DNA of 64,000 bases from Saccharothrix ecbatanensis (GCF_014205015.1 NZ_JACHMO010000001.1:1922001-1986000); one strand, 5' to 3'; positions 9,153 through 17,926 are shown, counted from the stretch's first letter. Numbers and translations are program-made. The notes: generated by a model from the sequence alone, not told the origin.

Positions 9153-11098
9153 GGGCCGCCGAAGCGCTCTTTCCTGGATCCTCCACGACGAAGGAAGGCA
9201 GTTCCATCAGCGACCGAACGTTCATGTACGGCAAGCCGTCCTCTTCCTCGGACCTGCTGATGTTCTGCCTGCCGTACGCGGGCAGGGGCGCCAGCATCTA
9301 CCGGCAGTGGTGGGAGAGCCCTGGCCGGGGGATCGAGTTCGTACCGGTCCAGTTGCCGGGGCGGGAGAACCGCGTCCGGGAGAGCCACATCCACGACCTG
9401 CGCGAGCTGGTGGAGTCTCTCGCCGCCGACATCGCGCCGCACACGGGGCGGCCTTACGCGCTGTTCGGCTACTGCATGGGCGCGACCATCGCGTTCGAGC
9501 TGGCGCACCGGTTGCCCGAGCTCACCGGACGTCGGCCCCGGCACCTGGTCGTCGCCGGGTGTACCCCGCCGCACCTGCAGCGGGCGGTGTCGTCGATGCC
9601 GCGGCGCACCGACGACGAGATGCTGACCGAGCTGCGCCGGCTGGGAGGCGTACCGCAGGCGATGCTGGACGACGAGCGGCTTCTCGCGTTCGCCCTGCCC
9701 GTGTTCCGGGCCGACTGGAGTGCCCTCGACGGGTACGGCTACCGGCCCGCCCCGGCGCTGGAGGTCCCGATCACGGTCCTCGGCTCCACGGACGATCCCG
9801 ATGTCGAACCGGACAAGCTGCGGCAATGGGAGCGTCACACCAACGCCGAGACCAGGGTCTACGTGTTGCCGGGCGACCACTTCTTCGTGGAGCGATTTCG
9901 TGAGGAAGTCCGAGATCTGCTGGTCAGTGAGCTGGCCGTGAAACCGGCGGACGCGGAGGAACCGCCTGTGGCCCCTGAGACGGCACCGGAGCTGGTTCCT
10001 GGACCCGGTGGCATCGCCACGGCTCTCGAGGTGAGCGGGCGGCGCGCCCTCGGTGACGTCGACACGAACGCGTGGCGAGCAGCACTGCACGACCTCGACG
10101 CCGCCGCCCTCACGGCGATGACACGCGCCGTCACCAACGAGCGGCTTCAGGTGGCTCCACGCCATCGGTGGCTGATCGACCGCTGGATCGCCGCTCTGCT
10201 GGCTGAGGGCTGCGTCGTGCGACGGGATGGCGCGCTCGTCGCGACGAACGAGGCACGGCCGGAGTCGGCTGACGAGGATCGGGTGTCCGGTGCCTGCGCA
10301 ACGCTCGGCTACGGCGCCGAACTGCGCGACTTCTTCCTTCGGTGCAACAGGAATCTGTCCCTGCTGCTTCGCGACAGGCTTACCGTGCAGGAGCTGTGGT
10401 TCCAGGGCGGCGGCTTCGCGGTTGCCGAGTCGACCTACCGGGACAACCCCATGGCCCGTTACCTGAACGCGGCTCTGGCCGAGGCTGTCGTGCATCGCGT
10501 GCGGAACGGGGCGGGAACCGCACCGGTGCGCGTCCTGGAGCTCGGGGCCGGCATCGGCGCCACGACGAGTGCCCTCCTGCCGATGCTGGCCGCCACGGGT
10601 GTCGAACTGCGTTACGTGTTCAGCGACATCTCACCGGCGTTCCTCAAGGCGGCTCGCGAGCGGTTCGCCGACTACCCGTTCGTCGCGTACGAACTGATCG
10701 ACATCAACGACGAGAGCGGGCTGTCCATGCCGCCCGCCGATGTCGTGCTGTCGGCGAATGTGCTTCACAACGCCCACGACGTGGAGGCGACGCTGGCCCG
10801 ACTGCGGCGGATGACCGCGGATGACGGGATGTTCGCGTTCGTCGAATCCAGCCGGGAGCACTACCAGTTGATGGCCTCGATGCTCTTCATGCTGTCGGGT
10901 CTGGACGGGCATCCCCGGCCTGGCTCGGCCGACTTCCGGGCCGCGGAGAACCGCGTCTGTCTCACCCGCACGGAGTGGCACGAGCAGCTGCGCCGGGCAG
11001 GTTTCGCGTTGGAAGCCACCGTGCCGGACGGGGAGCTGGACCCGGCCGCGGTTCTCGAGCAGTACCTCTACGTGACCACACCTGCGGGGTCGGCGTGA
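9149..11098 (+). CDS. Type II thioesterase fused to SAM methyltransferase
   Basis: 649 aa from a TTG at 9149 overlapping the upstream TGA and preceded by GAGGAGG; an in-frame ATG at 9224 is the alternative but lacks a close ribosome site. Residues about 35-265 are an alpha/beta-hydrolase of the type II (editing) thioesterase family, with FCLPYAGRGAS, a nucleophile elbow GYCMG and GDHFFVER for the catalytic His. The nucleophile is Cys109 rather than the usual Ser. Residues about 310-645 form a class I methyltransferase resembling the C-methyltransferase domains of polyketide and NRPS lines (GGGFAVAESTYRDNPMARYL, SAM loop LELGAGIGATT near 463-473, ADVVLSANVLHNAHD). Type II thioesterases clear misprimed carriers; the methyltransferase may act on a carrier-bound intermediate. 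The fusion and the Cys nucleophile are both unusual. Confidence 0.88.
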   Translation: MRAAEALFPGSSTTKEGSSISDRTFMYGKPSSSSDLLMFCLPYAGRGASIYRQWWESPGRGIEFVPVQLPGRENRVRESHIHDLRELVESLAADIAPHTGRPYALFGYCMGATIAFELAHRLPELTGRRPRHLVVAGCTPPHLQRAVSSMPRRTDDEMLTELRRLGGVPQAMLDDERLLAFALPVFRADWSALDGYGYRPAPALEVPITVLGSTDDPDVEPDKLRQWERHTNAETRVYVLPGDHFFVERFREEVRDLLVSELAVKPADAEEPPVAPETAPELVPGPGGIATALEVSGRRALGDVDTNAWRAALHDLDAAALTAMTRAVTNERLQVAPRHRWLIDRWIAALLAEGCVVRRDGALVATNEARPESADEDRVSGACATLGYGAELRDFFLRCNRNLSLLLRDRLTVQELWFQGGGFAVAESTYRDNPMARYLNAALAEAVVHRVRNGAGTAPVRVLELGAGIGATTSALLPMLAATGVELRYVFSDISPAFLKAARERFADYPFVAYELIDINDESGLSMPPADVVLSANVLHNAHDVEATLARLRRMTADDGMFAFVESSREHYQLMASMLFMLSGLDGHPRPGSADFRAAENRVCLTRTEWHEQLRRAGFALEATVPDGELDPAAVLEQYLYVTTPAGSA

Positions 11099-12477
11099 CT
11101 GGAACACAGCATCAGCCCGGGGATCCTGAAGCGGCTGACCGGCGGCCGACGCCTCAAGAACAAGACGCCGGGTCGGCGTCCACGGCGTCGCAGGACGCGC
11201 AGCCCGCCGGGAATGCGCCCCCGCTGCGGCGCAACCGGGACTTCAGGCTGTTGTGGATCGGGCAGGTGTTCTCCGCGACAGGGTCGAGCATGACCGGGAT
11301 CGTGTACCCGCTGCTTGCCTTGGCCGTCACCCACTCGGCGACGATGGTGGGGGTCGTCAGCTTCGCGGGCATGTTCGCCGCCGCGCTGACACGACTGCCG
11401 GCGGGCGTCCTGGCGGACCGGTATCCCCTCAAGCCACTGATGGTCGTGCCCGACCTGGTGCGTGCGGCCACCACGCTGTGGATCGTGATCGTGATACTCA
11501 CCGACAGCCTCACGCTGCCGCAGCTGCTCGTCGCCTCCGTCGTCGGCGCTGTCTGCGGTGCGATCTTCGATTCGGCGCAGACCGTCGCGATCCGCCACGT
11601 CGTCCCGCCGGAACAGCTGCCGCAAGCACTGGCGCAGGACTCGGCCCGTGGCCACGTCGCCGGCCTCGCGGGGCAGCCGTCGGGCGGATACCTGTACGGC
11701 GTTGGCGCCGTCCTGCCCGTCCTGGCGGACGCCGTCTCCTATGTCGCTTGCGCAGGCCTGACCATGCTGGTGCGCAACAAAATGAGGCCCAGCCGGGCAC
11801 CGGGCCGGTTGCGCACGCTGTGGCGCGACATCCCCGTCGGGCTGCGGTACGTGGCGTCGTCGCCGTTCTTGCGCGTCACCCTGGCATGCGCCACCGGTTT
11901 CCAAGTCGTCTTCGCCGGCCTCACCATCGCCATCATCGCCTCGCAGGGTGCCCGCGAGGGCGCCGCGTTCCATCTCGGCACGGCGCTCAGCATGGCCGCG
12001 CTCGGCGGGATCCTCGGGGCGTGGGCCGCCCCGTCACTGAGCAGGCGCCTGTCTCCTGCCACGCTGTTGTACTCGTTCGGCTGGGCATGTTGCGCCGCGC
12101 TCGCGACGCTCGGACAGGTCCAGAACATCTACGTGATCGGCGTGCTGCTGGCCGTGATGTTCTTCCTCGCCACGCCGGCGAACGCGACGCTCTTCGCGGT
12201 GCAGATCGACACCACTCCGCCGGAGTTGCAGGGCCGGGTCGTCAGCGCGGCGCTGCTCGCGGCCGGGATCGCCGCGCCCATCGGGCCGCCGCTCGCCGGG
12301 CTACTGCTCGACAGCACCGGACAAGCGCCGACGTTCTTGCTCTTCGCCGCCCTGGTCGCCGTGCTCACGATCGTCATGCACCTGAGCCCCACGATCCGGA
12401 CCATGCGCATGCCGGGCGGTCCGAAGCCAGGCGGACGCCAAGCCGCCGAATCGCCACAGCCGGACCCGCCGAGCTGA
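11095..12477 (+). CDS. MFS exporter (EntS/MFS_3-like)
   Basis: 460 aa from a GTG overlapping the upstream stop (GTGA). A hydrophilic N-terminal tail of about 40 residues precedes RNRDFRLLWIGQVFSATGSSM, the usual opening of MFS_3 drug and siderophore exporters. About twelve hydrophobic segments follow, with the loop GVLADRYPLKPLMVVPDLVRA between helices 2 and 3 matching the MFS signature region. Co-transcription with the synthetases suggests it exports the peptide product or provides self-protection. The C-terminus is Pro-rich and hydrophilic. Substrate cannot be deduced from sequence. Confidence 0.9.
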   Translation: MTGTQHQPGDPEAADRRPTPQEQDAGSASTASQDAQPAGNAPPLRRNRDFRLLWIGQVFSATGSSMTGIVYPLLALAVTHSATMVGVVSFAGMFAAALTRLPAGVLADRYPLKPLMVVPDLVRAATTLWIVIVILTDSLTLPQLLVASVVGAVCGAIFDSAQTVAIRHVVPPEQLPQALAQDSARGHVAGLAGQPSGGYLYGVGAVLPVLADAVSYVACAGLTMLVRNKMRPSRAPGRLRTLWRDIPVGLRYVASSPFLRVTLACATGFQVVFAGLTIAIIASQGAREGAAFHLGTALSMAALGGILGAWAAPSLSRRLSPATLLYSFGWACCAALATLGQVQNIYVIGVLLAVMFFLATPANATLFAVQIDTTPPELQGRVVSAALLAAGIAAPIGPPLAGLLLDSTGQAPTFLLFAALVAVLTIVMHLSPTIRTMRMPGGPKPGGRQAAESPQPDPPS

Positions 12478-12550
12478 CTTTCACGAATGTCCGGAGAAAA
12501 CGTGCAACCGCACATCTGACCTGCGAGTCAACGTCCGGAGTCTGCCCACG

Positions 12551-13765
12551 ATGTCTACTCAGTCCGAAGTTCCGCGGTTCCCGTTCCCGCCGTCTCCGGT
12601 GCCCTACGAGCCGGGGCCGGAAATACGAGAACTCACGGCGAAGTGCCCGGTCAACAAGGTTCTCCTGCCCGACGATTCCACGGCCTGGCTGGTCACCGGT
12701 TTCCACGAGACGCGGGAAGTGATGATCGATCCGCGCTACTCCCGCGCGCTCGTCTTCGCCCCTGGCCGCCACGTGTACGGCACGGAGCCGACGCTCGCCG
12801 ACAGCCTGATCGGCATGGACCCGCCAGAGCACAGTCGACTGCGCAAGCTGGTGTCCGGCGCGTTCACCCAGAAACGCATCCGAGTGCTCCGCGCGCAAGT
12901 CGCCGAGATCGTCGACGACCTGATCGACGGGATGCTCGCCGGGCCCCGGCCGGTGGACCTCGTCCACTCGTTCTCGCTGATGGTTCCGGCAAGCGTGACA
13001 TGCGCGCTGCTCGGAGTGTCCGCAGTGGATGTCAGCCGCTTCCACGCGTTGTCGAACGAGATATTCGGCGACTGGAGCCGCTCGCCGGACGACATCGCCA
13101 GGGCGTACACGGCCATGGCCGTCTTCATGGCGCAGTTGATCGCCCAGAAACGGCGGGCTCCCGAGGACGATCTGATCAGCATGCTGGTCGACCCCGATTC
13201 GGCCGACCGGCTCTCGGACGTCGAACTCATCAAGTTCTGCGTCGGGCTGCTCGCCGCCGGCCACGAGACCACCAGCAACTCGATCAGCATGTCGTTCCTG
13301 GCACTCTGCCGGCATCCCGACGAGCTCGCCCGGCTGCGCGCCGATCCCGACCTCATCCCAGGGGCCGTGGAGGAACTGCTGCGGTACGTGATCATCAGTG
13401 GTAGCGGGTTCGTCCCACTGGCGCGGATCACCCGGGAAGAGGTGTGCCTCGGCGGAGTCACGATTCCAGCCGGGGAGATCGTCCTGCCGACGTTCGACGT
13501 CGCCAACCGGGATCGCACGGTGTTCGACGATCCTGACCGGCTCGATGTCGGACGAGCACCGAAGGTTCACCTGGGCTTCGGTGCGGGCGCCCATCACTGC
13601 CTCGGCGCCCAACTTGCCCGGCTGCAACTGCAGGAGGCGTTCCGCGGGTTGCTGACACGGCTGCCCGGCCTCCGGGTGACCGTGCCGATGTCCGCGCTTG
13701 AAATCCGTTCGGGGCACCGCATCGCCAACGTGCGTGAGCTCCCTGTCACCTGGGACGACGTGTGA
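12551..13765 (+). CDS. Cytochrome P450
   Basis: 404 aa soluble bacterial P450. The I-helix oxygen-binding motif AGHETT lies at residues 236-241, the ExxR motif appears as EELLR near 278, and the heme loop LGFGAGAHHCLG places the thiolate ligand at Cys350. The gene overlaps the open frame leading into the free carrier protein, an arrangement common where a P450 hydroxylates an amino acid held on a carrier. Redox partners (ferredoxin and reductase) are not encoded nearby. Substrate is inferred, not shown: beta-hydroxylation of a carrier-bound residue or late oxidation of the peptide are both possible. The ATG has only a distant GGAG, and a 73-base gap separates it from the exporter gene. Confidence 0.95.
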   Translation: MSTQSEVPRFPFPPSPVPYEPGPEIRELTAKCPVNKVLLPDDSTAWLVTGFHETREVMIDPRYSRALVFAPGRHVYGTEPTLADSLIGMDPPEHSRLRKLVSGAFTQKRIRVLRAQVAEIVDDLIDGMLAGPRPVDLVHSFSLMVPASVTCALLGVSAVDVSRFHALSNEIFGDWSRSPDDIARAYTAMAVFMAQLIAQKRRAPEDDLISMLVDPDSADRLSDVELIKFCVGLLAAGHETTSNSISMSFLALCRHPDELARLRADPDLIPGAVEELLRYVIISGSGFVPLARITREEVCLGGVTIPAGEIVLPTFDVANRDRTVFDDPDRLDVGRAPKVHLGFGAGAHHCLGAQLARLQLQEAFRGLLTRLPGLRVTVPMSALEIRSGHRIANVRELPVTWDDV

Positions 13766-13785
13766 CGAGCCACCAGGAGAGCGTT

Positions 13786-14037
13786 GTGAACAACGTTCGG
13801 GAAACTCTGTCCGGGCTTTGGCTGGACGCGCTCACAAGTTCGACCGAAGGGCGAGTCGAAGGCCACGAGAGGTTCTTCGAGCGCGGCGGTGACTCGTTCC
13901 GCGCGATCAAGCTGTTCATGGAAATAGAAGAGAAACTTGCGGTGAAACTCGATCCCACCGAGTTCATGGGCGCTCTTGCGGAAGATGACTTCAACGGTCT
14001 TGTCAGGCTTGTCGGTGCGCCGGACTGCGGAGGTTGA
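13786..14037 (+). CDS. Free-standing peptidyl carrier protein
   Basis: 83 aa. The phosphopantetheine site is GGDSF in RFFERGGDSFRAIKLFMEIEE, typical of a carrier domain on its own. I chose GTG 13786 because AGGAGA lies five bases upstream; the frame is open back to a GTG at 13762 that overlaps the P450 stop. No adenylation domain is adjacent, so it must be charged by an enzyme elsewhere (A1, A2 or one left of the window). Being directly behind the P450 suggests that the two act together on a tethered amino acid. Confidence 0.9.
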   Translation: MNNVRETLSGLWLDALTSSTEGRVEGHERFFERGGDSFRAIKLFMEIEEKLAVKLDPTEFMGALAEDDFNGLVRLVGAPDCGG

Positions 14038-14155
14038 AGTCAGGGTGCCATGGCGGGCTCGTAGCCCAGGGGTAGGCCGGTCTCCGTGAACCTCGGCGGC
14101 CGCCCGAAGTCCGGCTGCGCCCCTGTACCTGCCGGCGGACATCAGTAGTGGGTGC

Positions 14156-14180
14156 TCGAGTGCGGAATCTCCGCACTCGA
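14156..14180. promoter_or_regulatory. Perfect 11-bp inverted repeat
   Basis: Arms TCGAGTGCGGA (14156-14166) and TCCGCACTCGA (14170-14180) with a 3-base centre. It lies in the 249-base gap between the carrier gene and the next methyltransferase gene, just upstream of a possible TTGACT -35. It could be a terminator for the synthetase operon, although no T-run follows, or an operator. The outer TCGA of each arm recalls the half-sites of StrR-type regulators. Confidence 0.55.
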
Positions 14181-14189
14181 ACACACGCG

Positions 14190-14218
14190 TTGACTCCGTC
14201 GCCGAATAGTTCGATCCT
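14190..14218 (+). promoter_or_regulatory. Weak promoter candidate for tailoring block
   Basis: TTGACT at 14190-14195 could serve as -35. The -10 region about 17 bases downstream (GATCCT) fits poorly. It sits immediately downstream of the 11-bp inverted repeat and 70 bases before the chosen ATG of the next gene, so position and context support it more than the hexamers do. Confidence 0.3.
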
Positions 14219-14286
14219 TGGTGGACGCTGCAAGAGAAGTGCTGCCGCCGCCTTCCTTTTCCGCACAGGTGATCTGGAGACAACAG

Positions 14287-14943
14287 ATGCGAGTCGGCAT
14301 GGCTGACGAACTGCTCGCACGCAATTCCTGGTCGAGCATGGATCATCTGAACGCGATCTACTGGTCGTTGTCGTCCGTGCTGCTTTACAACAGGCCGGGC
14401 GCGGTGCTCGAAGTCGGCTGCAACGCCGGGCACACCAGTGTGTGGCTCCAGCGGGTCATCCAGGACTTCGCGCCCGAGCGCGAGCTGCACCTGTTCGACT
14501 CCTTCGCGGGTCTGCCGACTCCTGGACAGCACGACGTGCTGCTGGGCGACGGCGACCTGGTCGTCACGGAGGAGCAGGTGAAGGAGAACTTCGCCGACTG
14601 GGATCTGCCGACCCCGGCCATCCACGCGGGCTGGTTCGTTGACACACTGCCGAGCTACTGTCCGCGTCAGGTCGCTTTCGCCTACCTCGACGGGGACTAC
14701 TACGAATCGATCCTCACGAGTCTGGAGTACGTGTATCCGCGACTGGTGCCCGGCGGCGTGATCCTGATCGACGACTACTGCGACGCAGAGCAGAATCCGC
14801 GCGCCTGGGACGGTTTCCCGGGCGTCAAGATGGCCTGCGACGACTACTTCCGTGGCCGTCCGAACCCCGTTGAGGTGCTGGCCGGCAGCGCCAGGCTCGC
14901 GGTGGGGGCGATTCGCAAGCCGCTTGACGGCGCGGGTGTCTGA
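14287..14943 (+). CDS. TylF/MycF-type O-methyltransferase (first copy)
   Basis: 218 aa from the ATG at 14287, which has GGAGA six bases upstream; the frame is open to a TTG at 14218 but without a ribosome site. The SAM-binding strand is AVLEVGCNAGHTSVWL. The motifs HLFDSFAGLP, AFAYLDGDYYESILTSLEYVYPRL and GGVILIDDY match the TylF (macrocin O-methyltransferase) family, whose acidic residues bind Mg2+ next to a sugar hydroxyl. The family methylates deoxysugars on macrolides and other glycosides. Together with the glycosyltransferase two genes downstream this argues for a methylated sugar in the product. The upstream N-terminal helices are short compared with TylF. Confidence 0.87.
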   Translation: MRVGMADELLARNSWSSMDHLNAIYWSLSSVLLYNRPGAVLEVGCNAGHTSVWLQRVIQDFAPERELHLFDSFAGLPTPGQHDVLLGDGDLVVTEEQVKENFADWDLPTPAIHAGWFVDTLPSYCPRQVAFAYLDGDYYESILTSLEYVYPRLVPGGVILIDDYCDAEQNPRAWDGFPGVKMACDDYFRGRPNPVEVLAGSARLAVGAIRKPLDGAGV

Positions 14944-15029
14944 CCGGCTGGTGTGTTCGCGGACTTCTTCGTCCGGCACGTGACCGGATCGCCGGATGAG
15001 CTGTCCGCTTCGACTGAAGAGAGTCCACA

Positions 15030-15914
15030 GTGGAGCGTCTCGATCTGTTCGCATTGGAAATCAACGCCACCTGGCACTGCAATCTCGCGTGCGTTGCGTG
15101 CTCACATGCCAGTCCGGTCGCCACGCCCGCCTTCGCCGACCCGGAGGTGGTCCGGCGGGACCTGGCCAACCTGGCGCAGGCGGTGACCGTCCAGGAGTTG
15201 CGGGTCGTGGGCGGCGAGCCGCTGCTGCACCCCCGGATCAACGAGATATTCCAGGCGGTGCGCGATTCCGGGATCGGTGGGCGGCTCTGCCTGACCACCA
15301 ACGGGACTCGGCTGCACCGGATCGACCTGAAGTGGTTGGACGTGGTCGACCTGGTCTACATCTCCCGGTACCCCGGAGTGAACATCCGGCAGCACGCGCT
15401 CGACGAGCTGCGCACCCACGCTGAGCGGAACGGCACCGAGGTGGTGATCAAGGACTACCGCACGTTCCGGCAGGTGCGCTCCGCGCTGCCTCTCGACGCG
15501 GAGCAGACCCAGATGGTGTTCGACACCTGTCAGGTAGCGCACAAGTGGTCGTGCCACACCGTGCACGAGGGGAACGTGTACCTGTGCCCGGTGATACCCA
15601 ACGGGGACGATGCGATGACCGAACGATGCGGAATCGAGCCGTTGGACGGTCTGCGGAACCGACTTCAGCTGTTCTTGGAACGCGAGACCCCGTTGAAGGC
15701 CTGTAGCGGTTGCCTCGGCACGGTCGGCAACGAGATTCCACACGGGCAGGCGAATGCCAAGACGTGGCATGAGCTCACCGGTGCCGGCTCCATCGATGTG
15801 AAGCGGCTGGAACTCGTGCGCCGCAACGACTGGATCGACCACGGCTGCTCGGCCAACACCACACTGGTTCAGCGGCCGGACGAGCACGACACTCGCGAAG
15901 GCGGTATCGCATGA
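15030..15914 (+). CDS. Radical SAM enzyme with extra C-terminal cysteines
   Basis: 294 aa from GTG 15030. The 4Fe-4S/SAM motif CxxxCxxC is at Cys17, Cys21 and Cys24 (WHCNLACVACSH). VVGGEPLLHPRI is the GGE SAM-binding motif and CLTTNGTRL follows as expected. The C-terminal third holds further cysteines (CQVAHKWSCHT, YLCPVIPNG, CGI, CSGCLG), which suggests an auxiliary cluster of SPASM/twitch type. The coding end overlaps the glycosyltransferase start (ATGA), so the two are made together. Such enzymes near glycosyltransferases often carry out sugar epimerisation, dehydration or decarboxylation; which applies here is not determined by the sequence. Confidence 0.9.
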   Translation: MERLDLFALEINATWHCNLACVACSHASPVATPAFADPEVVRRDLANLAQAVTVQELRVVGGEPLLHPRINEIFQAVRDSGIGGRLCLTTNGTRLHRIDLKWLDVVDLVYISRYPGVNIRQHALDELRTHAERNGTEVVIKDYRTFRQVRSALPLDAEQTQMVFDTCQVAHKWSCHTVHEGNVYLCPVIPNGDDAMTERCGIEPLDGLRNRLQLFLERETPLKACSGCLGTVGNEIPHGQANAKTWHELTGAGSIDVKRLELVRRNDWIDHGCSANTTLVQRPDEHDTREGGIA

Positions 15915-16798
15915 CCGAAGTCAGCGTGATGATGACTTTGTTCGGCGAAGGACGCGACGGCGACACGGTGAGGACCGTCGTCGACTCCTGGCTCGATCAG
16001 GACATCTCGTGCGAAGTCGTCATCGCAACGGACGGGGACACGCGTCTTGGCCCGGAGTTCGCCGGGCGGGATGACGATCGGGTCAGGGTGGTGGCTTCAT
16101 CCACCGAGACACCGTCGCGAGGTGTGCTGGGCAACGTCGCGGCCGAAGCCGCCCAGGGCGACTGGCTGTACATCAGCGACATGGACGTCGTCCCGCTGAG
16201 CCGCAGCTATCTGCGCGACGCCAAGGCCGCCGCGGAGGCGGTGGGTGGGTTCCTGGCCCAGCCGAGGATGCTCCGCCTGGTCGGCATGCCCCCAGCCGGG
16301 CCACCGTGGCGGTGGGCGTTGCCGGACAGTTCGAACACCGGGTGTTTCGTGCGAAGGGGTGAGCTGGGCGAGCTCGTGAACCTGCCGGGCGAAACGGTGT
16401 TCGTGTGGTCGGACTTCGACGGACAGCTCTGGGTCGATCCACCCGCGCAGCTCGCTGCGAGCCGTGCCGACGAGTTCTCCCGCCGACCGGCGCTCCACTG
16501 GGGGGCCGTCCTCGTCGACCGGCAGAGGTTCGCGAGTGTCGGCGGTTACTGCGAACAGTACGTCGGCTGGGGATGTGAGGACGAAGACCTGCTGCACAAG
16601 CTGACCGCCACAGCACCCGCGGTGAAGGCGTGGGCGCAGCGCGGGAACCTGCTTTGCCTGCACTTCGAGCACGGGCCGGCACGTGACACGCCCGAGTACG
16701 AGACCAACCGCGTCCGACTGGAAGAGCGGCGGAACTCCGGTGCCGAGGCGATGATCGCCGACGACCTTCGTCGGACCAACGCGTCCGAGCTCCGATAG
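15911..16798 (+). CDS. Family 2-like glycosyltransferase (GT-A fold)
   Basis: 295 aa, ATG overlapping the previous stop. The N-terminus EVSVMMTLFGEGRDGDTVRTVVDSWL is a GT-A nucleotide-sugar strand-loop. LYISDMDVVPL supplies the DxD metal site, and GGYCEQYVGWGCEDEDLLHKL resembles the GWGxEDxD acceptor and catalytic region of galactosyltransferase/GalNAc-transferase-like enzymes. No membrane segment is visible, so it should act in the cytoplasm on a soluble or carrier-bound acceptor. With the two TylF-type methyltransferases and the carbamoyltransferase it points to a decorated sugar on the product. Sugar donor and acceptor are unknown. Confidence 0.88.
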   Translation: MTEVSVMMTLFGEGRDGDTVRTVVDSWLDQDISCEVVIATDGDTRLGPEFAGRDDDRVRVVASSTETPSRGVLGNVAAEAAQGDWLYISDMDVVPLSRSYLRDAKAAAEAVGGFLAQPRMLRLVGMPPAGPPWRWALPDSSNTGCFVRRGELGELVNLPGETVFVWSDFDGQLWVDPPAQLAASRADEFSRRPALHWGAVLVDRQRFASVGGYCEQYVGWGCEDEDLLHKLTATAPAVKAWAQRGNLLCLHFEHGPARDTPEYETNRVRLEERRNSGAEAMIADDLRRTNASELR

Positions 16799-16846
16799 AT
16801 GGCGCACATCGGGCACCACCTCCCGCTCAGCTCACCGGCGAGCGGT

Positions 16847-16873
16847 GGCCGGCACCTCGCCGAGGTGCCGGCC
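16847..16873. terminator. Bidirectional hairpin terminator
   Basis: GGCCGGCACCTCG pairs with CGAGGTGCCGGCC around a very short centre. It lies between the ends of the glycosyltransferase gene (+) and the regulator gene (-), so it can serve both. There is no U-run, as is usual in high-GC actinobacteria. Confidence 0.75.
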
Positions 16874-16915
16874 GGGCTGAACGGGCAGCGCGTATTCGGT
16901 GCTCGGCCCCGGTTC

Positions 16916-17926
16916 TCAGCCGGACTCGGCGTTCCTGCTGTCCAGTTCATCGGCGAAGCCGGTCCAGACCGCCGCGTACTCGCGGGCGATCCGGGCGAGC
17001 CGATTGGTGATGTGTGGCGGAAGACCGTCGATGATCTGGCGGTACTGGCTCACAGTGATCGCCCGAAGCGCGAGCCAGCGCAACATGCCCTGTCCCCGCT
17101 CCGAGTAGCGGATGGACGGATCGCGCCGCAGACCGTCGACCATGGACTGGAGGTCCAGTCCAGGACTGCGCATCTCGGGAAGTGCCGTCACCGTCTGGGA
17201 GTGGTCGTGCGAGGAGCGCACGTCACCCGTCGCCGGGTGCTCGTCCCGCCCGTCCGTGCTCATCTTCATGCGGACGTCGCGAGCCGTGCTCACCGAGATG
17301 CCGGCTCGTGCCGCGACTTCGCGCAGCGACAACTGGGGCTGGTTGGCGAACAGCTGACCGGCGGTCCTGCGTCCCTCCGCAGTGGACAGGGGTCGTACGC
17401 GACCGTCGCGGCCCAGGCGGTGCCGGGAAGGGGGAGCGCCGGTGCGTTTGCGGATGCCGGAAACCGTGCGAGCGGACAAGCCGGCAATGGCGGCGACGGC
17501 TCGATCAGACAACTCCGGGTACGCGGCGATGATCTGGATCGTGGCCGCCTGCCGGTCGGCGCCTGTCAGTGGCAACCCGTGCGCGGTGTTGGTCTGGACC
17601 GCGAGCAGGAACGCTTCCGCGTCGCTGCCGTGGAAAAACTTCACTTCGATCTCGTCGGCGCCGTTCAGGCGGGCGGCGGTCAGCCGGTGCATGCCGTCGA
17701 TGACACGCATGGTCTCGCGATGAACGAGGATGGGGGGCAGTGGTGACGCGACACCGGCCAGTAGCCTGATGTGGTTCTCGTCAGTGCCGCCCAGTCGTGG
17801 CGAGATACCCGCTTCGATCTCGCTGATCCGCAATCTCGTGGGTGTTTCGTCCACTCTGTTCTGTACAGGTCCAGTCGAGGTGGGCAGTGGCACCGGCTCA
17901 CGCAAGGCCCCGGAAGATTGTGACAT
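16916..17926 (-). CDS. StrR-like pathway-specific activator (ParB-like N-domain)
   Basis: 336 aa, ATG preceded by GGGGGA. The first half is a ParB/Srx-type domain (RLRISEIEAGISPRLGG, PPILVHRETMRVIDGMHRLTAARLNG), followed by helix-turn-helix segments (LSDRAVAAIAGLSARTVSGIRKR and LSLREVAARAGISVSTARDVRM). This arrangement is that of StrR, the streptomycin activator, and its relatives in glycopeptide and aminocoumarin clusters, which bind inverted TCGA-containing sites. The gene is divergent from the condensation enzyme at 18199 and convergent with the core genes. The shared upstream region contains a cluster of TCGAA motifs, a plausible target. I infer that it activates the cluster. Confidence 0.87.
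   Translation of the reverse strand: MSQSSGALREPVPLPTSTGPVQNRVDETPTRLRISEIEAGISPRLGGTDENHIRLLAGVASPLPPILVHRETMRVIDGMHRLTAARLNGADEIEVKFFHGSDAEAFLLAVQTNTAHGLPLTGADRQAATIQIIAAYPELSDRAVAAIAGLSARTVSGIRKRTGAPPSRHRLGRDGRVRPLSTAEGRRTAGQLFANQPQLSLREVAARAGISVSTARDVRMKMSTDGRDEHPATGDVRSSHDHSQTVTALPEMRSPGLDLQSMVDGLRRDPSIRYSERGQGMLRWLALRAITVSQYRQIIDGLPPHITNRLARIAREYAAVWTGFADELDSRNAESG

Noticed and set aside
14038..14155. Possible tRNA-like segment (GGCGGGCTCGTAGCCCAG region)
   Set aside because: No cloverleaf with a plausible anticodon arm and TPsiC loop could be drawn.
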